From: Prevotella sp.
GTDB lineage: Bacteria; Bacteroidota; Bacteroidia; Bacteroidales; Bacteroidaceae
Assembly: GCA_017443345.1 (NCBI GenBank)
Contig: JAFSNR010000001.1
Span: 1-37,527 of the forward strand
Length of the DNA stretch: 37,527 bases
Direction of reading: 5' to 3'
Numbering within the stretch: the stretch's first letter is position 1; each line of letters starts with the position of its first letter. Shown here piece after piece: positions 1 through 7,739 of the stretch. The position numbers and the translations under genes were made by a program. The notes beneath the pieces are model-generated. The model had not been told where the DNA came from. It searched no databases and saw only the letters and a program-made list of their open reading frames with translations.

Positions 1-171
1 CTCAGGGGTACCGTCGTTAAGAGCCTTTACACGAACGCGGAGCATCTGGAAACGGGGAATACCTGTCATCTGTCCCTCACGATCAATTTCCTGATCAAAC
101 TCGTAGGATACCTGGAGTACTTCACGATCCTTGTAATCTGCGATCTTCATCAAAACTGGAGTCTTTGCCAT
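1..171 (-). CDS. tssD: Type VI secretion tube protein TssD/Hcp, N-terminal part (probable)
   Basis: This is the first 57 codons of a gene that runs off the left edge. It starts with ATG at 169-171 and reads MAKTPVLMKIADYKDREVLQ. The pattern of short beta strands, then VSYEFDQEIDREGQMTGIPR and a following RVRVKALNDG strand, resembles the start of the Bacteroidetes TssD family, whose members form the Hcp tube of type VI secretion systems. No other T6SS gene is visible, so the family call rests on this short segment only. A Bacteroidetes-type promoter lies about 175 bp upstream, giving an unusually long leader. A different Hcp-like beta-barrel protein is possible. Confidence 0.55.
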   Translation of the reverse strand, partial: MAKTPVLMKIADYKDREVLQVSYEFDQEIDREGQMTGIPRFQMLRVRVKALNDGTPE

Positions 172-510
172 AATTCTTTTCCTTTCTTTAATTTTAAATT
201 GTTAATACTTTATTTAATTTTTAAATTCTCTTTTGTTGTCGCTCAGAGGTTTTATGTCTGATTGAGCTTCGCTCGAAACCTCTTCCGCTCGAAAAAGCTC
301 GAATTACATTCGGCTCTTTACTCGGTTAATCGAGGTTTTGACGATGCAAAGGTAAGACGATTTTCGGCTCATTCCAAGTTTTTTTCTCATTTTTGTCTCG
401 AGTTGTAGCGACACGAAAACAATAATGCGACAAACTCGGCTCATGGGGCCAAAATCTGTCGCAAAAGAGTAAAAATCTCACAACAGGGACTGTCCCCGTT
501 GTGAGATTTT
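172..510. other. 339-bp intergenic region: long leader of the left-edge gene plus terminator
   Basis: I see no convincing ORF here. The left two thirds (172-340) would be the 5' leader of the left-edge gene. It holds a stem of AGAGGTTT (245-252) with AAACCTCT (276-283), enclosing GAGC-TTC-GCTC (264-274), and three copies of GCTCGAA at 271, 287 and 298. The promoter is at 347-378. The right end (471-511) is the hairpin that ends the tolC transcript. Positions 379-470 are AT-rich with no recognised element. Confidence 0.6.
347..378 (-). promoter_or_regulatory. Bacteroidetes-type promoter for the tssD-like gene
   Basis: On the minus strand the -7 box TACCTTTG is at 347-354. A -33-like CTTG is at 375-378, exactly 20 nt upstream. 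This fits TTTG-N19/20-TAnnTTTG. The predicted start is near 340, leaving a leader of about 170 nt. Confidence 0.6.
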
Positions 511-511
511 T
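471..511 (-). terminator. Hairpin terminator at the end of the efflux operon
   Basis: Positions 471-490 and 491-511 form a near-perfect inverted repeat of about 20 bp with one mismatch. It has GGGAC/GTCCC at the tip and A/T runs at the base, so it reads as an intrinsic terminator on either strand. It starts at the tolC stop codon (511-513), so it ends the tolC transcript. Confidence 0.75.
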
Positions 512-1842
512 CAGAAGTTTAGTTCGCGTCCACGATAGAAATCCAGAAGAGCCCGCTGGTAAAGATGCTCGTAGCGAGCCTGCACCAAATCACTCTCAGA
601 CTTCAGATAGGTATTCTTGGCCTCATTGAACTCTGTGATGTTGGCCTTGCCATTCTCGTATTTCGCCTGTGTCAGTTCAAAGGCATCCTTCGAGCTGATC
701 ACGGCCTGGCGCGAGCTGTTCTCCTTGGCCTGTGCATTCAAGGCGTTGTAGTACACCTGCTGAATTTCCTTATAGAGTGTCTTCTTCGTATTATCGAGTG
801 TCAGCTGACGGTTCTCCCTGTCGACCTTTGCACTGCGCACGCTATTACGTACTGAGAAACGATCGAAGATGGGGATGGTGAGATTCAGACCAATAAACTG
901 ACTGAAGTTATTCTTCACCTGCTCACCAAAGCTGTTTGATGGGAATCCACTCGTGGTATAATAGTTTGTACCCAGTCCTGCGCTGAAGTTCAGCTTGGGA
1001 TAGTGACCAGCCTTGGCGATGTTGATGCTGTGCTCAGCACCCTTCAGACGGAGTTCCTGTGAACGGATCTCAGGTTTCACGCTCAATGCCTCCTGATAAA
1101 TCTGATCAGGCAGTGCCAGCGAGAGATCAGCAATGTGCATCAGTTCGTCCTCAGTAGGACTGACAATCTGGAAGCCCTCGGGTGTCGTGAGTTCGAGCAA
1201 CTGGGTCAGCGTCAAGATTGCCAAGCGGGTGTTATTGTCAGCCTGTGTAGCCGTCAACTGACTGTTAGCCATTGTGGCCTTCTGGCGTGAAAGCTCTGCC
1301 TCACTCGCCTTGCCATTCTCCACGAAGGCTTTAAGGCGAGCTACCTGCATGGAATCGATGGCGACCTGACGATGAGCCACTGCCGATATCTCCTGATCAT
1401 AGAGAATCTGAACATAAGCCTTAGCCACCTCCATGCGGATATCATTCTTCGCCTTCTCGAGATCGGCAGTCGCAGCCTCAAGGTTCAGACGGTTCAGCTT
1501 GATATTCTCCGGAATCTGGAAGCCCGTGAAGATGGGCACGCTCGTCTGGAGCTGCAGCGAGGTGTTACTCGTGTTGGTATTGGCGTAGATATTATCTTCC
1601 GTCAATCCACGTCCGAAGGAGAAATTCTGACTGGCAGTACCGCTTAGATTTGGCAAGCGGCTATTAAGAGCTGTAGAGAGGGTGTAACCCTGCTTCTCCA
1701 CGTCCTTGGCCTTCTGCTTCACACTGATATTATTGGCTACAGCGTGGTCGCAGCAATCGCGCAAACTCCACTGTTTTTCCTGGGCTAGTAGATCCAGATT
1801 AACTAGAAATACTAGTAATGCTAGAATAAAAACCTTTTTCAT
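511..1842 (-). CDS. tolC: TolC-family outer membrane efflux protein
   Basis: A 443-residue outer-membrane channel component that would carry substrates from the periplasmic adaptor across the outer membrane. Residues 1-20 are a signal peptide (MKKVFILALLVFLVNLDLLA, then Q). The mature start WSLRDCCDHAVANN matches the family opening (W-L-C-A-NN). Long alternating helices and two similar halves follow, as expected for an OEP protein. Length is typical. It is the last gene of the operon, 3 nt after the adaptor stop. The signal-peptide codons hold four CTAG tetramers at 9- or 18-nt spacing (see findings). The substrate is not deducible. Confidence 0.92.
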   Translation of the reverse strand: MKKVFILALLVFLVNLDLLAQEKQWSLRDCCDHAVANNISVKQKAKDVEKQGYTLSTALNSRLPNLSGTASQNFSFGRGLTEDNIYANTNTSNTSLQLQTSVPIFTGFQIPENIKLNRLNLEAATADLEKAKNDIRMEVAKAYVQILYDQEISAVAHRQVAIDSMQVARLKAFVENGKASEAELSRQKATMANSQLTATQADNNTRLAILTLTQLLELTTPEGFQIVSPTEDELMHIADLSLALPDQIYQEALSVKPEIRSQELRLKGAEHSINIAKAGHYPKLNFSAGLGTNYYTTSGFPSNSFGEQVKNNFSQFIGLNLTIPIFDRFSVRNSVRSAKVDRENRQLTLDNTKKTLYKEIQQVYYNALNAQAKENSSRQAVISSKDAFELTQAKYENGKANITEFNEAKNTYLKSESDLVQARYEHLYQRALLDFYRGRELNF

Positions 1843-1845
1843 TTC

Positions 1846-2958
1846 TCACTTCTCTTTGTCATCCTTTACTACTTCAGGGCCACGCACCTTATCCTTCGCC
1901 GTAATGCCCTTCTTGATCTCGATGTTCACACCGTCGGAGAGACCAGTCTCAACCTGTGTGCGCGTGTACTCCTTCTTTTTGCCATCGTCCTTGATCACAT
2001 AGACGAAGGTTGAGTCGCCACTGAACTCAATGGCACTCTCTGGTACACTGAGCACCTTATCAGCCTTAGCCAGCACAATCTCTGCATTGGCACTATAACC
2101 TGAGCGGATATTGCTACCCTCAGCAAGTTTCACAGCAGCCTTGATCTCGAACTGATTGGCACCGTTGCTCTCAACAGCCTTCGGTGAGATATACTCCAGG
2201 TTAGCCTCGAACTTCAGGTCCTGCAAGGCACCAATGGTAATCTTCATAGGCATGCCACTCACAAGCTGGCCGACCTCTGTCTCATCGATGTTACCACGGA
2301 AGATAAGGTCGTTCATATTGGCCACGCTGGCGATGGTGGTACCATCATTGAAGGTATTCGAGAGGATCACGCTGTTACCCACCTTCACAGGGATGTCAAG
2401 AATGACACCGCTGATGGTAGAGCGGACAAGCGTAGAGGAGGCAGAGGCATTCGACTTAGACACACCATCGCGAACGACCTGGAGAGCATCTTCTGCAGCC
2501 GCCTTCTCGTGCTTGGCCTGATTCAGGGCTTGCTTACTCTTGTCGTACTCATCAGCAGAGACGAGTTTCTGATTGTAAAGGTTCTCCTCGCGCTGGAAGT
2601 CAATCTGAGCCTGTTTCAGGTTAATCTCTGCCAGTCGTACACGCATCTCTGCAGAAGAGAGCTGGCCCATATCGGGAATCACCTTCACCTTGGCGATCAC
2701 CTCTCCCTGCTGCACATACTGTCCTGGTTCCTTCAACAGCTCGGTAATGATACCAGAGATCTGCGGTTTCACGTTTACCTCGTTGCGAGGCTCGATCTTA
2801 CCTGTGATGATCGTTGTCTTCTGGATATTCTCCATCTTCGGCGTAAACTCGTTGTAGACAACTTCCTTGGGTTGGCTTTTCTGCCAGAGGAACACGAATG
2901 TTCCAATGAAAATCAGAGCGACAATGGCTGCGATAATCAGTTTGCTGTACTTTTTCAT
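1846..2958 (-). CDS. Periplasmic adaptor (membrane fusion) subunit, MacA/HlyD family
   Basis: A 370-residue membrane-fusion protein linking the inner-membrane ABC permeases to TolC. One N-terminal membrane anchor spans about residues 7-26. A split biotinyl-lipoyl-like domain follows (VKPQISGIITELLKEPGQYV near 63-85). Then come a coiled-coil hairpin rich in E, Q, A and K (about 100-165), the returning lipoyl strand (STISGVILDIPVKVGNSV) and beta-barrel and proximal domains. Its position between the permease and tolC genes and its MacA-like length support a MacA-type role. It lacks a lipobox, so it is anchored by a helix. Confidence 0.9.
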   Translation of the reverse strand: MKKYSKLIIAAIVALIFIGTFVFLWQKSQPKEVVYNEFTPKMENIQKTTIITGKIEPRNEVNVKPQISGIITELLKEPGQYVQQGEVIAKVKVIPDMGQLSSAEMRVRLAEINLKQAQIDFQREENLYNQKLVSADEYDKSKQALNQAKHEKAAAEDALQVVRDGVSKSNASASSTLVRSTISGVILDIPVKVGNSVILSNTFNDGTTIASVANMNDLIFRGNIDETEVGQLVSGMPMKITIGALQDLKFEANLEYISPKAVESNGANQFEIKAAVKLAEGSNIRSGYSANAEIVLAKADKVLSVPESAIEFSGDSTFVYVIKDDGKKKEYTRTQVETGLSDGVNIEIKKGITAKDKVRGPEVVKDDKEK

Positions 2959-2973
2959 AATGATATTGTTTTT

Positions 2974-2997
2974 ACTTTCTTACTTTCTTACCTTTTT
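2974..2997. repeat. Three 8-nt tandem units between permease and adaptor genes
   Basis: ACTTTCTT, ACTTTCTT and ACCTTTTT follow each other without gaps in the spacer between the second permease and the adaptor gene. A similar 8-nt array lies upstream of nadK. Confidence 0.6.
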
Positions 2998-4250
2998 TAC
3001 TCATCGCGCATGGCATCGACGGGCTTGATGCTCATGGCTCGAGCTGCTGGGGCGAGGCCTGCCAGCACACCCATAGCCGAAACCATCAGGGCTGCCAGGA
3101 TTGCCGTCCAGAAGCCCACCTGGAAATGGGCAGTGAGAATGCCGTCTTCCGTATTACCCATCTCCAGCATGTGGAGAATGAGTACGCCAAAGAGAATGCC
3201 GCTCATACCCGCCACCAACGTGAGTACGATACTCTCAGAGATAATCTGCGAGAGGATCATCTTGGGCGTGGCACCAATGGCCCTGCGAATACCTATCTCA
3301 GTGGTACGTTCGCGCACAGTGACCATCATAATGTTCGACACACCAATGGCACCTGCAAGCAACGTTCCAAGGCCCACGAGCCAAATAAGGAAATTGACAC
3401 CCTTGAAGAGGTTGTCGAGCATCTGGAAGAGTACCTCGGTATTGAAGACCATTGCAGCCTGTTCGTCCGTAGGATCCACAAAGTGAGCCATTGTCACAGC
3501 TTCACGGATACGGTTTGTCAGCTTCGACATGACGACACCCTCGCGACCTGTAGCCACCATCATGTCCACCTCGTTGCCTCGATTATACGTCTGCTGCATC
3601 AGGGTCAGTGGCAAGGTCACCTTCTGTTCGGCTCGTCCATTGATGTTCATATTCGTTGAAGCATAGTCCACGCCAATAACCTCATAATAGGTGGAGTCGA
3701 TGCGTATCGACTTGCCACAGGGATCGCCACCCTCCTTGAAGAGTTCCTTGTAGATTCGCTTTCCAATGACGCAGACCTTGCGATGCTCCTTCATATCCAT
3801 CTCGTTGATATAACGGCCATAGTATAGCTTGGGAGCAATCACCTTGGCATATTCGGGTGTACAACCTTGAATACGTGGCGTCGTCTTCTGATCTTTATAG
3901 TAGGCGGTGTTCGACTTTCCCCATGGAGCAAAGAGCACAGGCGCCACAACATTCAGTTCAGGCACACGCTGTTGCAGGCGATCGATATCCTTATAGTCCA
4001 TACTCCACCAACGGCCTTTACGGAAACCTTTGTAGGCCTTTGATGTCTGTTGTCCCCAGACAATCACGGTATTCTGTGCGAAACCCTCGAAGTTTTTCTC
4101 CAGCATCTCTTTCAGGCCTTGTCCGCCTCCGATGAGTGCCACAAGCATGAACACACCCCAGAACACCCCAAAGCCTGTCAGGAACGAACGCGACTTATTG
4201 CGAGTCAGCGTGTCGAGGATTTCCCTATATGAATCAATATCTATTCTCAT
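2997..4250 (-). CDS. MacB-type ABC transporter permease (second)
   Basis: A 417-residue inner-membrane permease of the MacB/FtsX superfamily. It has one membrane segment near residues 22-42, a large periplasmic MacB_PCD domain (about 45-280), then three C-terminal segments of the FtsX domain. The conserved loop VRERTTEIGIRRAIGATP lies after the second segment. The ATPase domain of classical MacB is absent and is supplied by the gene at 5576-6295. It is clearly paralogous to the permease at 4291-5547 (VTVRERTTEIGIRRAIGA against ITVKERTHEFGIRKAIGA), which suggests a heterodimer. MacB-type machines export by mechanotransmission through adaptor and TolC; the cargo is unknown. Confidence 0.9.
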   Translation of the reverse strand: MRIDIDSYREILDTLTRNKSRSFLTGFGVFWGVFMLVALIGGGQGLKEMLEKNFEGFAQNTVIVWGQQTSKAYKGFRKGRWWSMDYKDIDRLQQRVPELNVVAPVLFAPWGKSNTAYYKDQKTTPRIQGCTPEYAKVIAPKLYYGRYINEMDMKEHRKVCVIGKRIYKELFKEGGDPCGKSIRIDSTYYEVIGVDYASTNMNINGRAEQKVTLPLTLMQQTYNRGNEVDMMVATGREGVVMSKLTNRIREAVTMAHFVDPTDEQAAMVFNTEVLFQMLDNLFKGVNFLIWLVGLGTLLAGAIGVSNIMMVTVRERTTEIGIRRAIGATPKMILSQIISESIVLTLVAGMSGILFGVLILHMLEMGNTEDGILTAHFQVGFWTAILAALMVSAMGVLAGLAPAARAMSIKPVDAMRDE

Positions 4251-4263
4251 AATCTATTTTTAT

Positions 4264-4294
4264 CCAGTATTACTAGTTATTTTAGTCTGACTAG
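4264..4294. repeat. 9-nt-phased CTAG-like array between the two permeases
   Basis: The tetramers CCAG, CTAG, TTAG and CTAG start at 4264, 4273, 4282 and 4291, each 9 nt apart. The last one contains the TAG stop of the upstream permease gene. Confidence 0.6.
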
Positions 4295-5547
4295 TCAGCG
4301 CGAAGTGCTTCGATAGGACGGATGCGGGAGGCCTTGTAGGCAGGAATCAGTCCTGCGATGGTACCTGCAATCACCATCACCATCGTCGCCTCGAAACAAA
4401 CATCAAGTCCAACGGTAGGATTTAGGAACATCGTGGCTTTGAAAAGCCCGGTATCGATTGTCTCGTGGCCTATCGTCGCATCCATATACTCATTAGCAGC
4501 CACACCAAGCACCATACCGACATAGCCAAAGAACGTCGTGATGATGACACTCTCGATGATGATCAGCTTCAAGATGCTCCAGGGCTTGGCCCCAATGGCC
4601 TTTCGGATACCAAACTCGTGGGTACGCTCCTTCACGGTGATGAGCATGATGTTCGAAACGCCTACAATACCAGAGAGCAGCGTAAAGAGACCAACGATCC
4701 AGAGTGCCGTACGAATGATGGCGATACCCTGTTCCATCTGCAAACTCATCGTATAGCCATTGAAAATCCAGAAGGCACGCTCGTCTTCAGGATGTACCTG
4801 ATGGTTGGCATTCAGGCGACGACGATATTCCTGTTCGAAATCTTCGTTGGCCTTCTCTGTCGTCAGTCCGTGGAAGGTATACTCCAGGCTTCCCACCTCG
4901 TCGGTATTGGCTCCGTAGATGCCTTTGATGGCAGCATAACTGGAGTAAGCCTCAGCCTGACCTTCCTCGCGATCCTTATATATACCAATGACCTTAAAAG
5001 CGAAGTCGCCCACTTTCACATACTTACCCAATAGCGTGGAATAGTCTCTCGGCTCCAGTTCCTTGGCCTGCTTATTACTCAGCACCAGCACCTTACGTTT
5101 CTCACGCATATCGAGTTCGTTAATAAATCGTCCATAGAGCATATCGTGCTTGTTGATCTTCGTATGTACTGGATAGACACCAGATATCGTCGTGCTGATA
5201 TACTCGTCGCCATAGCTGATGGTGGCACTGGTCTCATAACGTGCACCCACCTCGTCGATATGGTTCTTGAAGTCCGACTCTGTCATAGCGAGATCTGTTG
5301 TCTGCAACTTGACCCTGCGTCCCTCTTTCAATCCCTGATAGGCTTTCGATGTACGTCCTCCCCAGACTTCCATCGAGTTCGAGAGCCAGTTCTCATTCTG
5401 CTTCAGGTTCGCATTGATGAGACCGTTACCAGCACCCAGGAGGACGACAAGCATGAAGATACCCCACGCCACAGCAAATCCTGTAAGCGTTGTGCGGAGC
5501 TTATTTCTCCGTGCCGTCTGCCATATTTCTGTTATGATATCACGCAT
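4291..5547 (-). CDS. MacB-type ABC transporter permease (first)
   Basis: A 418-residue inner-membrane permease with the same plan as its neighbour. It has a first membrane segment near residues 22-43 (LTGFAVAWGIFMLVVLLGAG), a periplasmic MacB_PCD domain, and a C-terminal FtsX domain with three segments and the KERTHEFGIRKAIGAKP loop. It begins 28 nt after the ATPase stop and ends 40 nt before the next permease. It lacks its own nucleotide-binding domain. The two permeases probably pair with two copies of the single ATPase. Confidence 0.9.
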   Translation of the reverse strand: MRDIITEIWQTARRNKLRTTLTGFAVAWGIFMLVVLLGAGNGLINANLKQNENWLSNSMEVWGGRTSKAYQGLKEGRRVKLQTTDLAMTESDFKNHIDEVGARYETSATISYGDEYISTTISGVYPVHTKINKHDMLYGRFINELDMREKRKVLVLSNKQAKELEPRDYSTLLGKYVKVGDFAFKVIGIYKDREEGQAEAYSSYAAIKGIYGANTDEVGSLEYTFHGLTTEKANEDFEQEYRRRLNANHQVHPEDERAFWIFNGYTMSLQMEQGIAIIRTALWIVGLFTLLSGIVGVSNIMLITVKERTHEFGIRKAIGAKPWSILKLIIIESVIITTFFGYVGMVLGVAANEYMDATIGHETIDTGLFKATMFLNPTVGLDVCFEATMVMVIAGTIAGLIPAYKASRIRPIEALRAD

Positions 5548-5553
5548 AATATT

Positions 5554-5575
5554 CTAGTATTTCTAGTCCGACTAG
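5554..5575. repeat. 9-nt-phased CTAG array between ATPase and permease
   Basis: CTAG starts at 5554, 5563 and 5572, exactly 9 nt apart, in the spacer between the ATPase stop and the permease start. CTAG is usually rare in bacterial DNA. Confidence 0.7.
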
Positions 5576-6295
5576 TTATTTCATGAGTCCACCGCTGCCG
5601 AAGGGCGAAGCATCGTGGTTCAAGTTCTCCTCAATATCACCAATGACACCGTCCTTGATGTGTATGATCTTGTTCGTCTCATTAGCCACACCGCTTTCGT
5701 GGGTTACCACAACGATGGTCATACCTTCTTCCTGATTCAGACGCTTGAGCAACTGCATCACCTCCACGGATGTCTTCGAGTCGAGTGCGCCCGTAGGCTC
5801 ATCGGCCAGGATAATCTGTGGACGGGTGATGAGTGCTCTGGCTATCGCCACGCGCTGTTTCTGTCCTCCCGACAGTTCGTTGGGGTAATGTTCGGCCCAG
5901 TCTAGAAGACCTAGACGATCTAGATAGTCTAGAGCCATCTGATGGCGCTTTTTGCGATTTACCCCCTGATAGAATAATGGCAACTCAACGTTTTCCACGG
6001 CGGTCTTAAAAGAGATGAGATTAAATGACTGGAAAATAAAACCTATCATCTTATTGCGATACTCAGCAGCCTTGCGCTCGGAGAGGTTCCAGATGGGTAC
6101 GCCTGCCAACTCATAGGTGCCTGAGTCATAGTTGTCGAGGATACCCAGGATGTTGAGCAATGTGGATTTACCAGAACCAGAGGCACCCATAATGGAGACG
6201 AACTCACCTTTCGCAATGTCGAGCGAGATACCCTTCAGTACATGAAGTGGCTGCGCACCCTGATAGGTCTTGTTGATGTCTTGTAAGTGAATCAT
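5576..6295 (-). CDS. ABC transporter ATP-binding protein, MacB/LolD type
   Basis: The 239-residue ATPase of the export operon and its first gene. Walker A is GASGSGKST at 37-45, the Q-loop glutamine is Q89, the signature is LSGGQ at 141-145, Walker B is IILADE at 161-166 and the H-loop histidine is H199. The LDSKTS segment after Walker B is typical of the LolD/MacB (FtsE-like) group. It would power the two MacB-type permeases encoded directly downstream. Codons for residues about 121-134 contain four CTA leucine codons in a 9-nt rhythm, unlike the CTG-rich neighbours. Confidence 0.95.
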   Translation of the reverse strand: MIHLQDINKTYQGAQPLHVLKGISLDIAKGEFVSIMGASGSGKSTLLNILGILDNYDSGTYELAGVPIWNLSERKAAEYRNKMIGFIFQSFNLISFKTAVENVELPLFYQGVNRKKRHQMALDYLDRLGLLDWAEHYPNELSGGQKQRVAIARALITRPQIILADEPTGALDSKTSVEVMQLLKRLNQEEGMTIVVVTHESGVANETNKIIHIKDGVIGDIEENLNHDASPFGSGGLMK

Positions 6296-6346
6296 AAAAC
6301 AATCTTCTTACCTTAATTTAACTAATTGTCTGTCTGTTTGACGATG

Positions 6347-6378
6347 CAAAAGTACAAAAAGTTGCAGTATCCCAGAAA
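6347..6378 (-). promoter_or_regulatory. Promoter of the MacAB-TolC-like operon
   Basis: On the minus strand the -7 box is TACTTTTG at 6347-6354. The expected -33 position (6375-6378, 20 nt upstream) reads TTTC, one base off TTTG. The start would be near 6340, about 45 nt before the ATPase ATG. The 14 bases at 6337-6350 are identical to 337-350 at the tssD promoter. Confidence 0.6.
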
Positions 6379-6388
6379 TATTTGGGAT
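6369..6388. promoter_or_regulatory. 20-bp imperfect palindrome over the -33 region (putative operator)
   Basis: The arms ATCCCA (6369-6374) and TGGGAT (6383-6388) surround an AT-rich core. The site covers the -33 position of the MacAB promoter and follows the GntR gene. A regulator bound here would control RNA polymerase access. It does not match the palindrome at 9953-9976, so it is probably read by another factor. Confidence 0.5.
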
Positions 6389-6414
6389 AATCTGCACGGA
6401 TTTGTGACGAATGG

Positions 6415-6768
6415 TTATTGTTTCTCCCATGCTTTGACAACGTCTTCTATAGAAATGTCGAGTAACTGCATCTGACGGAACAACTCTGGCAGACGCTCTT
6501 TCATAAACTCCTGTTTACGAGCCTTCATGATCTGCTTCTTCGCTCCTTTCGTCACGAAGTAGCCCAGACCACGCTTGTTGTAGATGATCTCCTCGCGTGC
6601 CAACTGCTCGTAAGCCTTGACTGCCGTATTCGTATTCACCTCCAGCAGCACAGCATATTCACGAACGCTCGGGATACGGTCATCATCCTGATACTTGCCC
6701 GCAAGTATCTCATCACAGAGGCGGTCTGCCATCTGGATGTAGATAGGTTTATCGTTTGAGAATATCAT
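6415..6768 (-). CDS. GntR-family transcriptional regulator, YtrA subfamily
   Basis: A 117-residue DNA-binding repressor. The winged helix-turn-helix covers about residues 8-75, with the GntR signature IPSVREYAVLLEVNTNTAVK at 32-51 and the wing GLGYFVTKGA. The short helical tail of about 40 residues, with no ligand-binding domain, is typical of YtrA-type regulators encoded with ABC transporters. Its ATG lies inside the end of the upstream permease gene (20-nt overlap), so translation is probably coupled. It is the last gene of its operon. The likely operator is the 24-bp palindrome at 9953-9976. Confidence 0.92.
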   Translation of the reverse strand: MIFSNDKPIYIQMADRLCDEILAGKYQDDDRIPSVREYAVLLEVNTNTAVKAYEQLAREEIIYNKRGLGYFVTKGAKKQIMKARKQEFMKERLPELFRQMQLLDISIEDVVKAWEKQ

Positions 6769-7597
6769 AATTTGTCCACTTATTAGTAATTAACTGATAA
6801 CCTTTGAAGATATGGAACGAAGCCCAGTAGTTGAAGATAGAGAGCAAGGGCATCACTACGGCGAGCATATAGGCCGCAATACCCACTTCCTCTCCGACAT
6901 AAGCATTGCCATCCCACTGCGAATTGAACATCGAAACTTCGAAATGGTTCAATACCCACGACAACAATGAGAGACTGGCAACCAACACTACACTCGTTGC
7001 AACGAAGGCATACTTACGGAAGAACGTGCCTCCCAGCGTATAGAGCGAATGCATCCACAAAAAGAAACTGTAACCCACGAACAGATACATCACCCTAAAG
7101 GATAAGGAATAGGCATGAGTCGCGTCATTAAACATCGTGTTAGGAATCAGATTCTTCGCCACGATGGGAACAGTCGATACCCACTCATCACCAAAAACCA
7201 GACTGCGGAACACCATCCTCAGCGTATCACCAAGTGCGAACGACAACAGTACACAAGCAGTAAAGAAACTGGCTATATACAATAATGCTGTGAGATATTT
7301 CTCAAGATTCGAAGCTGGCAACATCAGGAATGCCTCGCGCCTGGGTTTCTTATTGAAATCAGAGAGGAAGGTGCATGCGCCAATTGCCAAAGCAATCATG
7401 ATGAAGACCGTACAAAACTGTCCGACACTCTGCAGCTTAATTTCCATACTGCCATTTGGGTTAAGTGCAAAGAACAACACCTCACCAAGGAACACGCCAA
7501 CAACATAGCCAGACGACCACATCATCATGCTACGGAGATTCACTCCAAAAAACCAGCGGAAGGTCTTGCAGAATCTATTAAAACTAAAACCATTCAT
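6749..7597 (-). CDS. ABC-2-like permease of the YtrA-type operon (second)
   Basis: A 282-residue membrane protein with about six hydrophobic segments, near residues 25-45, 55-75, 105-130, 165-185, 195-215 and 240-262. It resembles the permease at 7740-8516 in sequence: both have LMLPASN-EKYL in the first cytoplasmic loop and a later pattern of HS-Y-LG-TFFR, so the two arose by duplication. One ATPase gene serves both, which suggests a heterodimeric channel. The family is poorly characterised; operons of this type often respond to cell-envelope stress. The substrate is unknown. Confidence 0.82.
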   Translation of the reverse strand: MNGFSFNRFCKTFRWFFGVNLRSMMMWSSGYVVGVFLGEVLFFALNPNGSMEIKLQSVGQFCTVFIMIALAIGACTFLSDFNKKPRREAFLMLPASNLEKYLTALLYIASFFTACVLLSFALGDTLRMVFRSLVFGDEWVSTVPIVAKNLIPNTMFNDATHAYSLSFRVMYLFVGYSFFLWMHSLYTLGGTFFRKYAFVATSVVLVASLSLLSWVLNHFEVSMFNSQWDGNAYVGEEVGIAAYMLAVVMPLLSIFNYWASFHIFKGYQLITNKWTNYDILKR

Positions 7598-7642
7598 ATC
7601 GCATTTCTTTTTTACTACTTACTATTTTTTTATTGCAAGGGC

Positions 7643-7725
7643 AGAAACATAAGTTTCTCGTCTAAGGACATGTGTTTTCGCACCGGAAACATAAGTTTCT
7701 CGCCCAGAAACATAAAATTTCTCTC
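7643..7725. repeat. Array of small hairpin repeats, about 21-nt period
   Basis: Copies start at 7643, 7685 and 7706, with a degenerate copy at 7665. The best copies read GAAACATAAGTTTCTCG, where GAAAC and GTTTC form a 5-bp stem around ATAA. The array fills most of the 142-bp spacer between the two permease genes and lies inside the predicted transcript. Confidence 0.65.
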
Positions 7726-7739
7726 TCATTAAAAACATT

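Noticed and set aside
2509-3486. A 325-residue plus-strand open frame
   Set aside because: It lies opposite the adaptor and permease genes, which have clear family motifs. Its translation shows no recognisable domain and it has no promoter.
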